A DNA stretch of 64,000 nucleotides from Pseudomonas peli. Its GTDB lineage: Bacteria; Pseudomonadota; Gammaproteobacteria; Pseudomonadales; Pseudomonadaceae. Position numbers and translations under genes: made by a program. Numbering within the stretch: position 1 is the first letter of the stretch; each line of letters begins with the position of its first letter. Below are positions 19,462 to 29,793 of this stretch, piece after piece. The notes beneath the pieces are model-generated. The model did no database searches. It was not told the DNA's origin and saw nothing but the letters and a program-made list of their open reading frames with translations. Location: assembly GCF_900099645.1 (NCBI RefSeq), contig NZ_FMTL01000001.1, positions 744,001-808,000 of the forward strand, read 5' to 3'.

Positions 19462-20457
19462 TCAGCCTCGCTTCACCCCGTGCTCATCGGCACAGCGATT
19501 GACCTCCACGGTCACATGCACCAACTCCGCAATCCCCGCCAGCCGCGCCTTGTAGCGATCCGCCGAGCCGTCGCCATGGGTCACCACGCTGACAATGCAG
19601 GCGAACTGCGCCCGACCTACACGCCATAGATGCAGGTCCGCCAGCTCAGTGTCCGCTTCCTCGGCCAAAACGCTGCGTACACGCTCGACCACCGGGCTGT
19701 CCATCTCGCGATCGAGCAGCACCTTGCCGGTTTCGATCAGCAGGCCCTTGGCCCACACCGCGATAATTACCGCGCCAATCACGCCCATCAGTGGGTCGAG
19801 CCAGTCCCAGCCCAGCAGCAGGCCACCGAGCAAGGCGATGATAGCCGCCACCGAAGTCAGCGCATCGGCCAGTACGTGGATAAAGGCGGCATGGCGATTA
19901 AGGTCCTTACCCGCCGCTGGCGCGGCGTGATCGTGATCGTGATCATCATGCGCATGCGCGCCAGCGTGACTATCACCCTGGCCGTGGGCATGCCCGTGAT
20001 CATAGCTATCACGCAGCAGCCAAGCAGAAGCCAGGTTGACCAACAAGCCAATGACGGCGACCCACAGCGCCATCTCGAAGGCAATCACCTGGGGCTGTAA
20101 CAGACGCCAGAAAGATTCGAACGCCAACATCGTCACCACCACCAGCAACATCAGTGAGCTGGCGAACCCGGCCAGTACCTCGACCTTCCAGGTGCCAAAA
20201 GCAAAACGTGGGTCGTTGGCGTAGCGTCGCGCTAGCAGGTAGGCCAGCGCCGTCAGGCCAATCGCGAGCATATGCGAGGCCATGTGCCAGCCATCGGCGA
20301 GCAAGGCCATGGAGTTGAACGCATAACCGGCGACAATCTCCACCAGCATGGTCACCCCGGTCAGCGCGGCAACGCGCCAGGCCTGACGCTCTGCAGCGGT
20401 TTCCAGCGGGCGGTAATCGTGGGACGGCTCCCAGCGCGAATGGTTGCAGGCGGTCAT
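19462..20457 (-). CDS. Cation diffusion facilitator, DmeF-like divalent metal efflux protein
   Basis: 331 residues with six membrane helices and the CDF pattern LLADGWHMASHMLAIG in helix 2 and HVLADALTSVAAI in helix 5, which supply the metal-site Asp/His residues. A His/Asp-rich cytoplasmic loop (about residues 154-177, HGHAHGQGDSHAGAHAHDDH) between helices 4 and 5 is typical of DmeF-type Co/Ni/Zn exporters. It uses proton exchange to remove the ion from the cytoplasm. The metal is not provable from sequence. No adjacent metalloregulator gene or riboswitch was recognised. Confidence 0.88.
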   Translation of the reverse strand: MTACNHSRWEPSHDYRPLETAAERQAWRVAALTGVTMLVEIVAGYAFNSMALLADGWHMASHMLAIGLTALAYLLARRYANDPRFAFGTWKVEVLAGFASSLMLLVVVTMLAFESFWRLLQPQVIAFEMALWVAVIGLLVNLASAWLLRDSYDHGHAHGQGDSHAGAHAHDDHDHDHAAPAAGKDLNRHAAFIHVLADALTSVAAIIALLGGLLLGWDWLDPLMGVIGAVIIAVWAKGLLIETGKVLLDREMDSPVVERVRSVLAEEADTELADLHLWRVGRAQFACIVSVVTHGDGSADRYKARLAGIAELVHVTVEVNRCADEHGVKRG

Positions 20458-20596
20458 GGCAGCTCCTTGGAGAATTCGACCTGGGCAGACTACAACCCCG
20501 TGGCGGCCCCTGGGTCAAGCGTCTCAATCGTCCTTATAGGTAGTCTCAAGCGCCAGCAGCTTCTAGAATCGCCGCAGACTTTTAGGAGCACAGCTT

Positions 20597-21376
20597 ATGT
20601 TGATGGTGATTTCCCCCGCCAAGACCCTCGATTACGAGACACCGCCAGCGACCCCGCGTTTTACCCAACCCGAACACCTGGACCACGCCCAGGAACTGAT
20701 TCAGCAACTGCGCGACTTTACCCCGGCGCAGATCGCCGAGCTGATGCACCTCTCGGACAAACTCGCCGGCCTTAACGCTGCACGCTTCGGCAGCTGGGAG
20801 CGACCGTTCAATCCGTCCAATGCCAAACAGGCGCTGCTGGCGTTCAAGGGTGACGTGTACACCGGGCTTAACGCAGAGGATTTCAGCGAGGCCGACTTCG
20901 ACTTCGCGCAGACGCACCTGCGCATGCTTTCCGGTCTGTATGGCGTGCTGCGCCCGCTCGACCTGATGCAGCCCTATCGCCTGGAAATGGGCACCAAACT
21001 GGCCAACCCGCGCGGTAATAACCTTTATGACTTCTGGGGCGAGCGCATCAGTGGCTGGCTGAATGAGGCGCTGGCGGCTCAGGGCGACGAGGTGCTGCTC
21101 AACCTAGCGTCCAACGAATACTTCAGTGCAGTGAAACGCAAAGCATTGAATGCACGGATCATCGACACCGAATTCAAAGACCTGAAAAACGGCCAGTACA
21201 AGATCATCAGTTTCTACGCGAAAAAAGCCCGCGGCCTGATGGCCCGTTACGTGATCAAAGAGCGCCTGACTGACCCAGCCGGCCTCAAGGACTTCAACTA
21301 CCAGGGCTATCGCTATTCGGCGGAACACTCCAAGGCTGATAGTCTGGTGTTCCTGCGTGACCAACCCGAGGCCTGA
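20597..21376 (+). CDS. yaaA: Peroxide stress protein YaaA
   Basis: 259 residues, full length for the DUF328/UPF0246 family. The start [15 protein letters not shown], the [25 protein letters not shown] block and the conserved tail [23 protein letters not shown] are diagnostic. In E. coli YaaA limits intracellular free iron during H2O2 stress and binds DNA. TAGGAG precedes the start. A short membrane-protein gene follows after 3 bp. Confidence 0.95.
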   Translation: MLMVISPAKTLDYETPPATPRFTQPEHLDHAQELIQQLRDFTPAQIAELMHLSDKLAGLNAARFGSWERPFNPSNAKQALLAFKGDVYTGLNAEDFSEADFDFAQTHLRMLSGLYGVLRPLDLMQPYRLEMGTKLANPRGNNLYDFWGERISGWLNEALAAQGDEVLLNLASNEYFSAVKRKALNARIIDTEFKDLKNGQYKIISFYAKKARGLMARYVIKERLTDPAGLKDFNYQGYRYSAEHSKADSLVFLRDQPEA

Positions 21377-21379
21377 ATA

Positions 21380-21844
21380 ATGCTATTCGGCGCAATTCTG
21401 CTGTTGAGCTGGCTGATACTGCTGATCCGCTACCCGAGCAAGGCACTGCCGATCTCCCTCGGCGCGCTGATCGGCCTGGGCCTGGTCGCCAGTTGGGTGC
21501 TCTGGCAGGAAAGCCGCGAGAACCGCCACCTGGCCCACCTCGAATTACGCCTCGATTATGCCCCCGAGCGCTGCCCGGCGGATCGCCCGCTGGCCCTGAA
21601 CCTGAAGAATGGCAGCGAAGCCGCACTGCTTGAGCTGCATTGGCAGATCGCCGCCTACCGCCCTGGCGACAGCGTCAACCTGGCCGAGCGCCTGTATGAA
21701 ACCCCGCACTACAGTGGCCCTGGTGAATTGTTGCCCGGTGACGACTGGCAAGCCTGCCTGCCGCTGCCCACGCTGCGCAGCGGCTACCGCGCCAAGACCC
21801 TGGAGTTTCGTGCTGAGCGCCTGCAAGGCAGCTTTAGCCGTTGA
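21380..21844 (+). CDS. Conserved small membrane-anchored protein of unknown function
   Basis: 154 residues with two hydrophobic helices (about 1-18 and 24-44, LFGAILLLSWLILLIRYPS and ISLGALIGLGLVASWVLW), followed by a soluble domain of about 100 residues predicted to be beta-rich (ELRLDYAPERCPADRPLALNLKN...), probably periplasmic. It begins 3 bp after yaaA, so is co-transcribed. I do not recognise a named family; it is likely a Pseudomonas-conserved hypothetical. Confidence 0.7.
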   Translation: MLFGAILLLSWLILLIRYPSKALPISLGALIGLGLVASWVLWQESRENRHLAHLELRLDYAPERCPADRPLALNLKNGSEAALLELHWQIAAYRPGDSVNLAERLYETPHYSGPGELLPGDDWQACLPLPTLRSGYRAKTLEFRAERLQGSFSR

Positions 21845-21878
21845 CGGCGACCCCCATTAAAACAATAAGGAAAGTTGC

Positions 21879-22709
21879 ATGACCAAGCCCAGCGTACTGA
21901 TCACCGGATGTTCCAGCGGCATTGGCCGCGCCCTGGCCGAGGTGTTCCAGCAGGCCGGTTATCAAGTTTGGGCCACTGCGCGCAAAGCTGAAGACCTTAA
22001 TGCCTTGAGCGAAGCGGGCTTTCACGCCGTGCAACTGGACGTCAACGATGGCCTGGGCCTGGGCCAACTGGCCGAACGCCTGAAAGCGGAGATCGGCGGG
22101 CTCGACGTACTGATCAATAACGCCGGCTACGGCGCCATGGGCCCACTGCTCGATGGTGGTGTCGAAGCCATGCGCAAGCAATTCGAAACCAACGTGTTCT
22201 CGCTGGTCGGCGTGACCCGCGCGCTGTTCCCGCTGCTGCGGCAGAACAAAGGGCTGGTGGTGAATATCGGTAGCGTCTCCGGCGTGCTGGTCACCCCGTT
22301 CGCCGGCGCCTACTGCGCTTCCAAGGCCGCCGTGCATGCTCTGACCGACGCCCTGCGCCTGGAACTGGCACCCTTCGCTATCGAGGTGATGGAAGTGCAG
22401 CCCGGCGCGATTGCCTCCAGCTTTGGCGCCAACGCCAGCCAACAGGCCGAACAGCTTATTGATGAAGCCTCGCCCTGGTGGCCGATCCGCGACGGCATCC
22501 GCGCCCGCGCCAACGCCTCGCAGGATAACCCCACGCCCACCAGCCACTTTGCCCGCAACCTGCTGGCCGCCGTGCAGAGTAAATCCCGGCCGAACCTGGT
22601 ACGCCTGGGTAATGGCAGCCGCAGCATGCCGCTGCTGGCGGCGCTGCTGCCTAAACGCCTGCTCGAAGCCGTATTAAAGAAACGTTTCGGTCTTAATCGC
22701 AGCCTCTAG
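21879..22709 (+). CDS. Short-chain dehydrogenase/reductase
   Basis: 276 residues of the classical SDR family. The cofactor motif ITGCSSGIGRAL is at residues 8-19, NNAGYG at 80-85, and the catalytic Ser132, Tyr145 and Lys149 lie in GSVSGVLVTPFAGAYCASKAA. The Arg-containing WATARKAEDL after beta-2 hints at NADP(H). Substrate unknown. Same direction as yaaA and the membrane protein; the next gene follows after 11 bp. Confidence 0.92.
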   Translation: MTKPSVLITGCSSGIGRALAEVFQQAGYQVWATARKAEDLNALSEAGFHAVQLDVNDGLGLGQLAERLKAEIGGLDVLINNAGYGAMGPLLDGGVEAMRKQFETNVFSLVGVTRALFPLLRQNKGLVVNIGSVSGVLVTPFAGAYCASKAAVHALTDALRLELAPFAIEVMEVQPGAIASSFGANASQQAEQLIDEASPWWPIRDGIRARANASQDNPTPTSHFARNLLAAVQSKSRPNLVRLGNGSRSMPLLAALLPKRLLEAVLKKRFGLNRSL

Positions 22710-22720
22710 GAGCACGCCTC

Positions 22721-23110
22721 ATGCGCGAGCCAAGCCCCAGCAGCGTCGCGGTTACTCGCCTGGCCCTTGGCGGCGTGGTGGCGGTTATCGTGCTCAACCT
22801 GCTGCTGCGTACCTTCGTCAAACTCGGCGGGTTGTTGACCACAGTGCTGATCGCCGCCCTGGTGGCCGCCGGTATGACTCTGTGGTTCTCGTGGCGCAAC
22901 CGCCGCGCACCCTTGCAAGGCGAACGCCGTCGCTTGGTCGCGCTGTACGGCGGCATCCTGGCGCTGCTCTACCTGGGGTTACTGGCCATGATGGCGTGGA
23001 AGGATGATCCCAGCCCCATGGGTTTGCTGATCTTTGGCCTGCATTATTTCTGTTATCCGCTGATGGCCTGGCTGTTTCTTGCCAAGGGTTTTGGCAAGCG
23101 CAGTGAGTGA
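22721..23110 (+). CDS. Conserved inner-membrane protein of unknown function
   Basis: 129 residues with about four hydrophobic helices: LALGGVVAVIVLNLLL, LLTTVLIAALVAAGMTLWF, LYGGILALLYLGLLAMMAW and LLIFGLHYFCYPLMAWLFL. Basic residues (SWRNRRAPLQGERRR) lie between helices 2 and 3. TAGGAG precedes the ATG by a normal distance. Part of the yaaA-SDR rightward cluster. No family is recognised. Confidence 0.7.
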   Translation: MREPSPSSVAVTRLALGGVVAVIVLNLLLRTFVKLGGLLTTVLIAALVAAGMTLWFSWRNRRAPLQGERRRLVALYGGILALLYLGLLAMMAWKDDPSPMGLLIFGLHYFCYPLMAWLFLAKGFGKRSE

Positions 23111-23153
23111 CTGCATCCCCAAACGCCCCACTGACGCCGCCGTGGGAACGCCC

Positions 23154-24014
23154 ATGTCATCCACCCGCCTTGTCTGCATGACGACACTCGCGCTGATCGC
23201 CTTCGCGGCCAACTCCCTGCTCTGCCGGGCAGCACTCGCCGACGGCAGCATTGATGCCGCCAGTTTTACCAGCATTCGCCTGCTCGCCGGGGCAGCCGTG
23301 CTCTGGCTAATTGTGCGTATCCGCGCCGGTAGCGCCGCTGGCCAAGGCAACTGGCTATCAGCACTGGCCCTGTTTGCCTACGCCGCCGGCTTTTCCTTCG
23401 CTTACCTCGAACTGTCGACGGCCACCGGCGCCCTGCTGCTGTTTGGCGCAGTGCAAAGCACCATGATCGGTTATGGCCTGTACCGCGGCGAACGCCTGCG
23501 AGTGCCCCAGCTTGGCGGCCTGTTGCTGGCCATTGGCGGGCTGGTTGGGTTGCTGTTACCGGGTATCTCTGCACCGCCGCCACTGGCTTCGGCACTGATG
23601 CTGGGTGCGGGCATGGCGTGGGGAATCTATTCGTTGCGCGGCAAAGGCACGGGCGATCCGCTGCAGGTCACCGCAGGCAATTTCCTCCGAGCAGTGCCGA
23701 TTGCGCTGATTCTGAGTGTCGCCATGCTCGGCGATCTCTCGCTGCAACACTCCGCTGGAATCGCCTACGCCATCGCCTCGGGCGCGCTGGCGTCCGGGCT
23801 CGGCTATGCCGTCTGGTACAGCGCCTTGCCGGCCTTGAAAGCCACCACGGCCGCCAGCATGCAACTCAGCGTACCGGTGATCGCTGCGCTGGGCGGTGTG
23901 GTGCTGCTCGCCGAACCGCTCAGCCTGCGTCTGCTCCTGGCCTCACTGGCCATACTCGGCGGCATTGCGCTGGTGATCCTGACTGGCAAGCAGGCCAGCC
24001 CAACCAGCCGCTGA
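23154..24014 (+). CDS. DMT-superfamily (EamA) exporter
   Basis: 286 residues from the ATG at 23154, which fits the family start (STRLVCMTTLALIAFAANSLLCRAAL). About ten hydrophobic helices form two EamA repeats; the second repeat starts near SALMLGAGMAWGIYSLRG. It ends with VILTGKQA. Likely exports a small metabolite or amino acid; substrate not readable. It is convergent with rlhA. Confidence 0.85.
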   Translation: MSSTRLVCMTTLALIAFAANSLLCRAALADGSIDAASFTSIRLLAGAAVLWLIVRIRAGSAAGQGNWLSALALFAYAAGFSFAYLELSTATGALLLFGAVQSTMIGYGLYRGERLRVPQLGGLLLAIGGLVGLLLPGISAPPPLASALMLGAGMAWGIYSLRGKGTGDPLQVTAGNFLRAVPIALILSVAMLGDLSLQHSAGIAYAIASGALASGLGYAVWYSALPALKATTAASMQLSVPVIAALGGVVLLAEPLSLRLLLASLAILGGIALVILTGKQASPTSR

Positions 24015-24043
24015 CGCGGCGGTGTGCAACCGCTGACCGACAC

Positions 24044-26041
24044 TTAGCGCTTGATGGTTTTGAGCAGATCATCCGGGGTGATATAGCCCACTACACCGCC
24101 GTTGCTTTGCGCGCTGCCCGGCTGTGGCTGATGCAGGATATGGCCCTTCATCTTGCCGATGATGTGCATCTCGCACGGCTTGCAGTCGAACTTCAGGGTC
24201 AGCACTTCGTCCTGATGGATCAGCTGCATGTCCGAGACCTTGGTGCGCACGCCGGTCACGCCTTTGGCCTGTTTGGGGCACAGGTTGAAGGAAAAACGCA
24301 GGCAGTGCTTGGTGATCATCACCGGCACGTCGCCCGCCTCTTCATGGGCCTCATACGCCGCGTCGATCAGCTGCACGCCGTAACGTTTGTAGAAGGTGCG
24401 CGCTTTGTCGTTGTAGACGTTGGCGAGGAAGGTCAGGTGCGATTCCGGGTACACCGGTGGCGGCACGCTGACCGGCTTACGCCCGCCACGCGGATGAGCG
24501 GCGACGCGGGCCTGAGTCAGCGCTTCGATGGCTTCGCGGCGCAGGGCTTTGAGTTGCGAGCCTGGGACAAACGGCACGGCCTCACAGTCAATCTGCGCGC
24601 CAGTGCTGTAGTAAATGGTGGTGCCCAGTTTGCTTAGGCCATCGGCCAGTTGCTCGCGAGCTTGCTCGGCATCCTTAGCGGCGGCGAACGGCCCGGCCAG
24701 GCTAACGCGAGCGCTGATGCCCTCCTCACTGGTGACGCTCACATTCAACTGATCGCCCTGCACCGCCAACTGCCAGCTGACCGCAATGCGGCGCTCGGCG
24801 GAGGTTTTCTGCAAGGCCTGTTGCCAGTTGTGGTCGAGGTTGCGGTTGAGCGGATGCTGCGGGCGCACGCGGTGCATGGCTTCGGGCATCTCATTAGGCT
24901 CGACGCGGTAGCGGTAGCGCTTCTCGCCGTCTTCTTCAAACTCGCCTTTGAGCTCGCAGATGTTGCTGCGAAAACCTACCACTTCACGCTTGATCAGCAC
25001 GTTCAGGCCATCGCCGTTGGACAGCTGCGTATCGGTGACGGCAATCAGGTCGCGCTTGTTCACTTTCTCGATATAGCCCACCGCCAAGCCGGTAAAGGTC
25101 GGCGAGTCGAACGCGCCGATGTCCACCTTACGGTCGGTGACGAAATAATCAGTGCTGCCGCGGTGGAAGGTCTTGTCGGTGTCCGGGGTGAAGAAGTGCT
25201 CGGTGCGCCCGCTGGCGGCACGGGCCAGGTGCGGGCGCTGTTCGAGAATCGCATCCAGCTCGCGGCGGTAGTGCGCGGTGATGTTCTTCACGTAGCTCAT
25301 GTCTTTGTAACGCCCTTCGATCTTGAACGAGCGCACGCCGGCATCGACCAGATGAATCAGGTTGTCGGTCTGGTTGTTGTCCTTCATCGACAGCAGGTGC
25401 TTATCAAACGCCACCACGCGGCCCTGATCGTCCTTCAAGGTGTATGGCAGGCGGCAGGCTTGCGAGCAGTCACCACGGTTGGCGCTACGGCCGGTTTGCG
25501 CGTGGGAGATGTTGCACTGCCCGGAGAAGGCCACACACAGCGCGCCGTGGATAAAGAACTCCACTGCCGAATCGACGTTGCGGCAAATGTTACTGATTTC
25601 TTCCAGGTTCAGCTCGCGGGCCAGCACCAGCTGGGAGAAGCCGGCATTGTCGAGAAAGCGGGCTTTTTCCAGGGTGCGGATGTCGCACTGGGTACTGGCG
25701 TGGATCTCGATGGGCGGCAGGTCCATTTCCATCACGCCCATGTCCTGCACGATCAGCGCATCAATGCCCGCTTCGTAGAGCTGCCAGATCATCTGCCGCG
25801 CCGGCTCCAGCTCATCCTCATGCAGGATGGTGTTGAGGGTGACGAACACCCGCGCATGGAACAGGTGGGCGAACTGCACCAGCTCGGCAATGTCCGCCAC
25901 ACTGTTGCTGGCGTTGTGCCGCGCACCGAAGCCGGGGCCGCCGATATACACGGCATCGGCGCCGTGCAGGATGGCTTCCTTGGCAATCGCGGTATCGCGC
26001 GCGGGGCTCAGCAGTTCGAGGTGGTGCTTGGGCAGGGACAT
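24044..26041 (-). CDS. rlhA: 23S rRNA 5-hydroxycytidine synthase RlhA (U32 peptidase family)
   Basis: 665 residues. The start LPKHHLELLSPARDTAIAKEAILHGADAVYIGGP, the CysxxCys region FIHGALCVAFSGQC...NRGDCSQACRLPY and the C-terminal extension with FSFNLCPKQ...KFDCKPCEMHIIGK match the long RlhA/YdcP branch (E. coli 653 residues), not the shorter TrhP or UbiU/UbiV branches. RlhA hydroxylates C2501 of 23S rRNA and, like its relatives, probably carries an Fe-S cluster on the conserved cysteines. Divergent from polB. Confidence 0.88.
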   Translation of the reverse strand: MSLPKHHLELLSPARDTAIAKEAILHGADAVYIGGPGFGARHNASNSVADIAELVQFAHLFHARVFVTLNTILHEDELEPARQMIWQLYEAGIDALIVQDMGVMEMDLPPIEIHASTQCDIRTLEKARFLDNAGFSQLVLARELNLEEISNICRNVDSAVEFFIHGALCVAFSGQCNISHAQTGRSANRGDCSQACRLPYTLKDDQGRVVAFDKHLLSMKDNNQTDNLIHLVDAGVRSFKIEGRYKDMSYVKNITAHYRRELDAILEQRPHLARAASGRTEHFFTPDTDKTFHRGSTDYFVTDRKVDIGAFDSPTFTGLAVGYIEKVNKRDLIAVTDTQLSNGDGLNVLIKREVVGFRSNICELKGEFEEDGEKRYRYRVEPNEMPEAMHRVRPQHPLNRNLDHNWQQALQKTSAERRIAVSWQLAVQGDQLNVSVTSEEGISARVSLAGPFAAAKDAEQAREQLADGLSKLGTTIYYSTGAQIDCEAVPFVPGSQLKALRREAIEALTQARVAAHPRGGRKPVSVPPPVYPESHLTFLANVYNDKARTFYKRYGVQLIDAAYEAHEEAGDVPVMITKHCLRFSFNLCPKQAKGVTGVRTKVSDMQLIHQDEVLTLKFDCKPCEMHIIGKMKGHILHQPQPGSAQSNGGVVGYITPDDLLKTIKR

Positions 26042-26127
26042 GGTTTCGCTATCGGGCAGTCAATCAGGCCGAGCATTTTACTTGGAATAGCTGATTTGTC
26101 TGTGCCCGCTTGGCAGTCGCACAACAA

Positions 26128-26143
26128 CTGTATAGGCATACAG
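26128..26143. promoter_or_regulatory. LexA (SOS) box of polB
   Basis: CTGTATAGGCATACAG fits the LexA consensus CTG-N10-CAG with near-perfect TATA-rich dyad symmetry. It lies 50 bp before the polB GTG start and rules out an upstream start at 26110, since that frame would run through the operator. DNA polymerase II is a classical SOS gene in E. coli. Confidence 0.9.
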
Positions 26144-26193
26144 ATAAAAGCCTGCGTAGAATTGCCTCTCAATACAGACCCGAGAGCAACGCG

Positions 26194-28563
26194 GTGGACT
26201 TACAACAGGGCTTTCTGCTGACTCGCCACTGGCGTGATACGCCGGCCGGCACGCAGGTGGAGTTCTGGTTGGCCACCGACAACGGTCCGCGCCTGCTGCG
26301 CCTGCCGCTGCAAACCTCGGTGGCCTTTATCCCGGCTGCGCAACGCGAGCAGGCGCAAGCGCTGCTGGCCAACGAGCGCGGCGTCGAGCTACGCCCGCTG
26401 GGCCTCAAGGACTTTCATCTGCGCCCGGTGCTCGGCCTGTATTGCCAACAGCACCGTACCTTGATGGACCTCGACAAACAGTTGCGCCGCGCTGGCCTGG
26501 ACGTGTACGAAGCCGATGTGCGACCGCCCGAGCGCTACCTGATGGAGCGCTTTATCACCGCTCCCGTGCAGTTCACCGGCACGCCCGATGCGACCAATCC
26601 AGCCCTACTGCTGGAGGCGCAGATCAAGCCCTGCGAGGGTTACCGCCCGACACTCAAGCTGGCCTCGCTGGATATCGAAACCAATGCCTTTGGTGAGCTG
26701 TACTCCATCGCCATTGAAGGCTGCGGCCAGCGCAACGTGTACATGCTCGGCCGCACGCCGGAGCAGCAGCCAGATGTGGATTTCCAGCTGCACTACTGCG
26801 CCAGCCGTGGCGAGCTGCTCGAATGCCTGAACCAGTGGATGGCCGACCATGACCCGGACGCGATCATCGGCTGGAACCTGGTGCAGTTCGACTTGCGTGT
26901 GCTGCACGAACACGCACGTAACCTGGCAATCCCCCTGCGCTTGGGCCGCGATGGCAGCGAGATGCAGTGGCGTGAGCATGGCAGCGGCAACGGTCACTTT
27001 TTTGCTGACGCCGCCGGCCGCTTGATCATCGACGGCATCGAGGCGCTGCGTTCGGCGACCTGGAGCTTTCCCTCGTTCAGCCTGGAAAACGTCGCGCAAA
27101 CCCTGCTTGGCGAGGGTAAGGATATTTCCACGCCCTACCAGCGCATGGACGAAATCGACCGCATGTTCCGCGAGGACAAACCGGCCCTGGCGCGCTACAA
27201 CCTGCGCGACTGCGAGCTGGTCACGCGGATCTTCGGCAAAACCGCGATCCTCGACTTCCTGCTGGAGCGCGCCACGGTCACCGGCCTGCCCGCCGACCGC
27301 AGCGGCGGCTCGGTGGCAGCTTTCGAGCACCTGTACATGCCGCTGATGCACCGCCGTGGTTTTGTCGCGCCAAACCTGGGGGACAACCCACCACAAGCCA
27401 GCCCCGGCGGTTTTGTCATGGAGTCGCAGCCGGGGCTGTATGAGTCGGTGTTGGTGCTGGATTACAAGAGCCTGTACCCGTCGATTATCCGCAGCTTTCT
27501 GATCGACCCAGTGGGGCTGATCGACGGCCTGCGCCAGCCGGACGATGCGCATTCGGTGCCGGGTTTTCGCGGTGCGCGGTTCTCGCGCAGCGAGCATTGC
27601 CTGCCGGCGATTGTCGAGCGCGTATGGCAAGGCCGTGAGGCGGCCAAACGCGAACACAACGCGCCGCTGTCGCAGGCGCTGAAAATCATCATGAATGCCT
27701 TCTACGGCGTGCTCGGCTCCAGCGGCTGCCGCTTTTTCGATACGCGCCTGGCCTCCTCCATCACCCTGCGCGGCCACGAAATCATGGCCCGCACCCGTGC
27801 GCTGATCGAAGCCGAAGGCTATGCGGTGATCTACGGCGACACCGACTCCACCTTTGTCTGGCTCAAACGCCCGCATGCAGAAGAGGACGCCGCACAGATC
27901 GGCCGCACACTGGTGGCCAAGGTCAATGCCTGGTGGCGCGATCACTTGCGTGATGAGTACGGCCTGGAAAGCGCCTTGGAACTGCAGTTCGAAACCCATT
28001 ACCGGCGCTTTCTGATGCCGACCATTCGCGGCACTGAGGAAGGCAGCAAGAAGCGCTACGCCGGGCTGATCACCCAGCCTGACGGCGGCCACAAGATGGT
28101 CTACAAAGGCCTGGAAACCGTGCGCAGCGACTGGTCGCCGCTGGCCCAGCAATTTCAACGCGAGCTGTATGAGCGCATCTTTCTCGGCCAACCCTATCAG
28201 GACTATGTGCGTGGCTACGTCGAGCGCACCCTAAGCGGCGAGCTGGATGAGCAACTGGTCTACCGCAAACGCCTGCGCCGCCTGCTCACCGATTACGAAC
28301 GCAACGTACCGCCCCATGTGCGCGCCGCGCGCCTGGCTGACGAGTTCAACGCCGCCCACGGCCGCCCGCTGCAATACCAACGCGGCGGCTGGATCAGCTA
28401 CGTGATCACCACCGCCGGCCCGCAACCGCTGGAAGCGCGCAGCGCCGCCATCGACTACGACCACTACCTGACCCGTCAGCTGCAGCCGGTGGCCGACGCC
28501 ATCCTGCCGTTTGTTGAGGATGACTTTGCGACCTTGATCGGCGGGCAACTAGGCTTGTTTTAG
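26194..28563 (+). CDS. polB: DNA polymerase II (family B)
   Basis: 789 residues from a GTG at 26194, chosen because it lies downstream of the LexA box and gives the family start [12 protein letters not shown]. The proofreading exonuclease motif LDIETNAFG has Asp160 and Glu162; the polymerase motifs are [13 protein letters not shown] and YGDTDS (residues 547-552). Length matches E. coli Pol II (783). It restarts forks and bypasses lesions during the SOS response. An AAA ATPase gene starts 48 bp later in the same direction. Confidence 0.95.
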   Translation: MDLQQGFLLTRHWRDTPAGTQVEFWLATDNGPRLLRLPLQTSVAFIPAAQREQAQALLANERGVELRPLGLKDFHLRPVLGLYCQQHRTLMDLDKQLRRAGLDVYEADVRPPERYLMERFITAPVQFTGTPDATNPALLLEAQIKPCEGYRPTLKLASLDIETNAFGELYSIAIEGCGQRNVYMLGRTPEQQPDVDFQLHYCASRGELLECLNQWMADHDPDAIIGWNLVQFDLRVLHEHARNLAIPLRLGRDGSEMQWREHGSGNGHFFADAAGRLIIDGIEALRSATWSFPSFSLENVAQTLLGEGKDISTPYQRMDEIDRMFREDKPALARYNLRDCELVTRIFGKTAILDFLLERATVTGLPADRSGGSVAAFEHLYMPLMHRRGFVAPNLGDNPPQASPGGFVMESQPGLYESVLVLDYKSLYPSIIRSFLIDPVGLIDGLRQPDDAHSVPGFRGARFSRSEHCLPAIVERVWQGREAAKREHNAPLSQALKIIMNAFYGVLGSSGCRFFDTRLASSITLRGHEIMARTRALIEAEGYAVIYGDTDSTFVWLKRPHAEEDAAQIGRTLVAKVNAWWRDHLRDEYGLESALELQFETHYRRFLMPTIRGTEEGSKKRYAGLITQPDGGHKMVYKGLETVRSDWSPLAQQFQRELYERIFLGQPYQDYVRGYVERTLSGELDEQLVYRKRLRRLLTDYERNVPPHVRAARLADEFNAAHGRPLQYQRGGWISYVITTAGPQPLEARSAAIDYDHYLTRQLQPVADAILPFVEDDFATLIGGQLGLF

Positions 28564-28611
28564 GCACGCCGCGCCACTAAGAACCCGTCATTAATTGTCA
28601 GGACGACACCC

Positions 28612-29793
28612 ATGCTGCACACCCTCGCCGTCGCCAACTACCGCTCGATCAACAATCTGGTGCTGCCGCTGGGCCGCCTCAATCTGGTGACAGGGGCCAA
28701 CGGCAGCGGCAAGTCGAATCTCTATCGCGCCCTGCGCCTGCTGGCGGAAACCGCCCAGGGCGGCGTGGTCAATGCATTGGCCCGTGAAGGCGGGCTGGAT
28801 TCGACTTTCTGGGCCGGACCGGAAACCCTCAGCCGCCGCATGCTCAGCGGCGAGGTACCGGTGCAAGGCGGCCCGCGCAAGGAGGCTCGGCGCCTGCGTC
28901 TGGGTTTTGCCGGCGATGATTTCAGCTATGCCATTTCCCTCGGGCTGCCGGAGTCCAACTCCGGCGAAAGCCGCGATACTCCCAGCGCCTTCTCCCTGGA
29001 CCCCGAGATCAAACGCGAATGCATCTGGGCTGGCGGTAGCTATCGTCCCGCCTCACTGCTGGTGGATCGCGCCGGCGCGATGGTGCGTATGCGTGAGGGG
29101 CGCAACTGGCAGGTGATGGCCCAGCACCTGCCGAGCTTCGATAGTCTGTATGAGCAGATCGGCAATGATCCGGCCTGCCCGGAAGTCTCCCACCTGCGCG
29201 AGCATATTCGCCGTTGGCGCTTCTACGATCACTTTCGCAGCGATGCCGAAGCGCCCGCGCGCCAGCCGCAACTGGGCACCCGTACCCCGGTGCTGCACCA
29301 CGACGGCCGCGACCTGGCAGCGGCGCTGCAGACCATTCGTGAAATCGGCGATGCCGCAGCGCTGGATGCAGCCATCAGCGACGCCTTTCCCGGCGCACGT
29401 TTGCGCATCGATATGCAGGCCGGCGGGCGCTTTGCCGTCGAACTGCAACAGGAGGGCCTACTGCGGCCATTGTCGGCCAGCGAGCTGTCAGATGGCACCC
29501 TGCGCTACCTGCTGCTGGTCGCCGCCCTGCTCACCCCACGGCCTCCATCGCTGATGTTGCTGAATGAACCGGAGACCAGCCTGCACCCCGACCTGCTGCC
29601 AGCCCTCGGCCGGCTGATTATCGCTGCGTCGCAACACACCCAGGTCTGGGTGGTATCCCATGCCAGCCGGCTGATCGCCACCCTGGAGCAACACCCCGAG
29701 TGCAACGCCATCGTCCTGGAAAAACAGCTGGGGCAAACCGTGATCCAGGGCCAGGGCATGCTCGATGAGCCGGCGTGGAAGTGGCCGAGTTAA
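28612..29793 (+). CDS. AAA/RecF-type ATPase (AAA_21), possibly SOS co-transcribed
   Basis: 393 residues. Walker A GANGSGKS at 28-35, a signature-like LSDGTLRYLLL, Walker B LMLLNEPETSLHP and a switch His in VVSHASRLIATLEQ identify an SMC/RecF-like ABC ATPase without a long coiled coil or TOPRIM domain. Such proteins are found alone or as parts of OLD-like defence and repair systems; no nuclease partner is adjacent. It begins 48 bp after polB with no terminator visible, so it may be induced with polB. Function unknown. Confidence 0.8.
   Translation: MLHTLAVANYRSINNLVLPLGRLNLVTGANGSGKSNLYRALRLLAETAQGGVVNALAREGGLDSTFWAGPETLSRRMLSGEVPVQGGPRKEARRLRLGFAGDDFSYAISLGLPESNSGESRDTPSAFSLDPEIKRECIWAGGSYRPASLLVDRAGAMVRMREGRNWQVMAQHLPSFDSLYEQIGNDPACPEVSHLREHIRRWRFYDHFRSDAEAPARQPQLGTRTPVLHHDGRDLAAALQTIREIGDAAALDAAISDAFPGARLRIDMQAGGRFAVELQQEGLLRPLSASELSDGTLRYLLLVAALLTPRPPSLMLLNEPETSLHPDLLPALGRLIIAASQHTQVWVVSHASRLIATLEQHPECNAIVLEKQLGQTVIQGQGMLDEPAWKWPS

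Noticed and set aside
19273..19629. 118-codon frame between phoH and the CDF gene
   Set aside because: It overlaps the 3' end of the CDF gene in antisense, lacks a ribosome binding site and has low-complexity composition.
24650..26221. Open frame of 523 codons on the plus strand opposite rlhA
   Set aside because: It lies wholly antisense to a clear family member; long antisense frames are common in GC-rich codon usage, and its composition is not protein-like.
26605..28191. Open frame of 528 codons antisense to polB
   Set aside because: polB has all catalytic motifs in its frame; the antisense frame has no recognisable domain or ribosome binding site.
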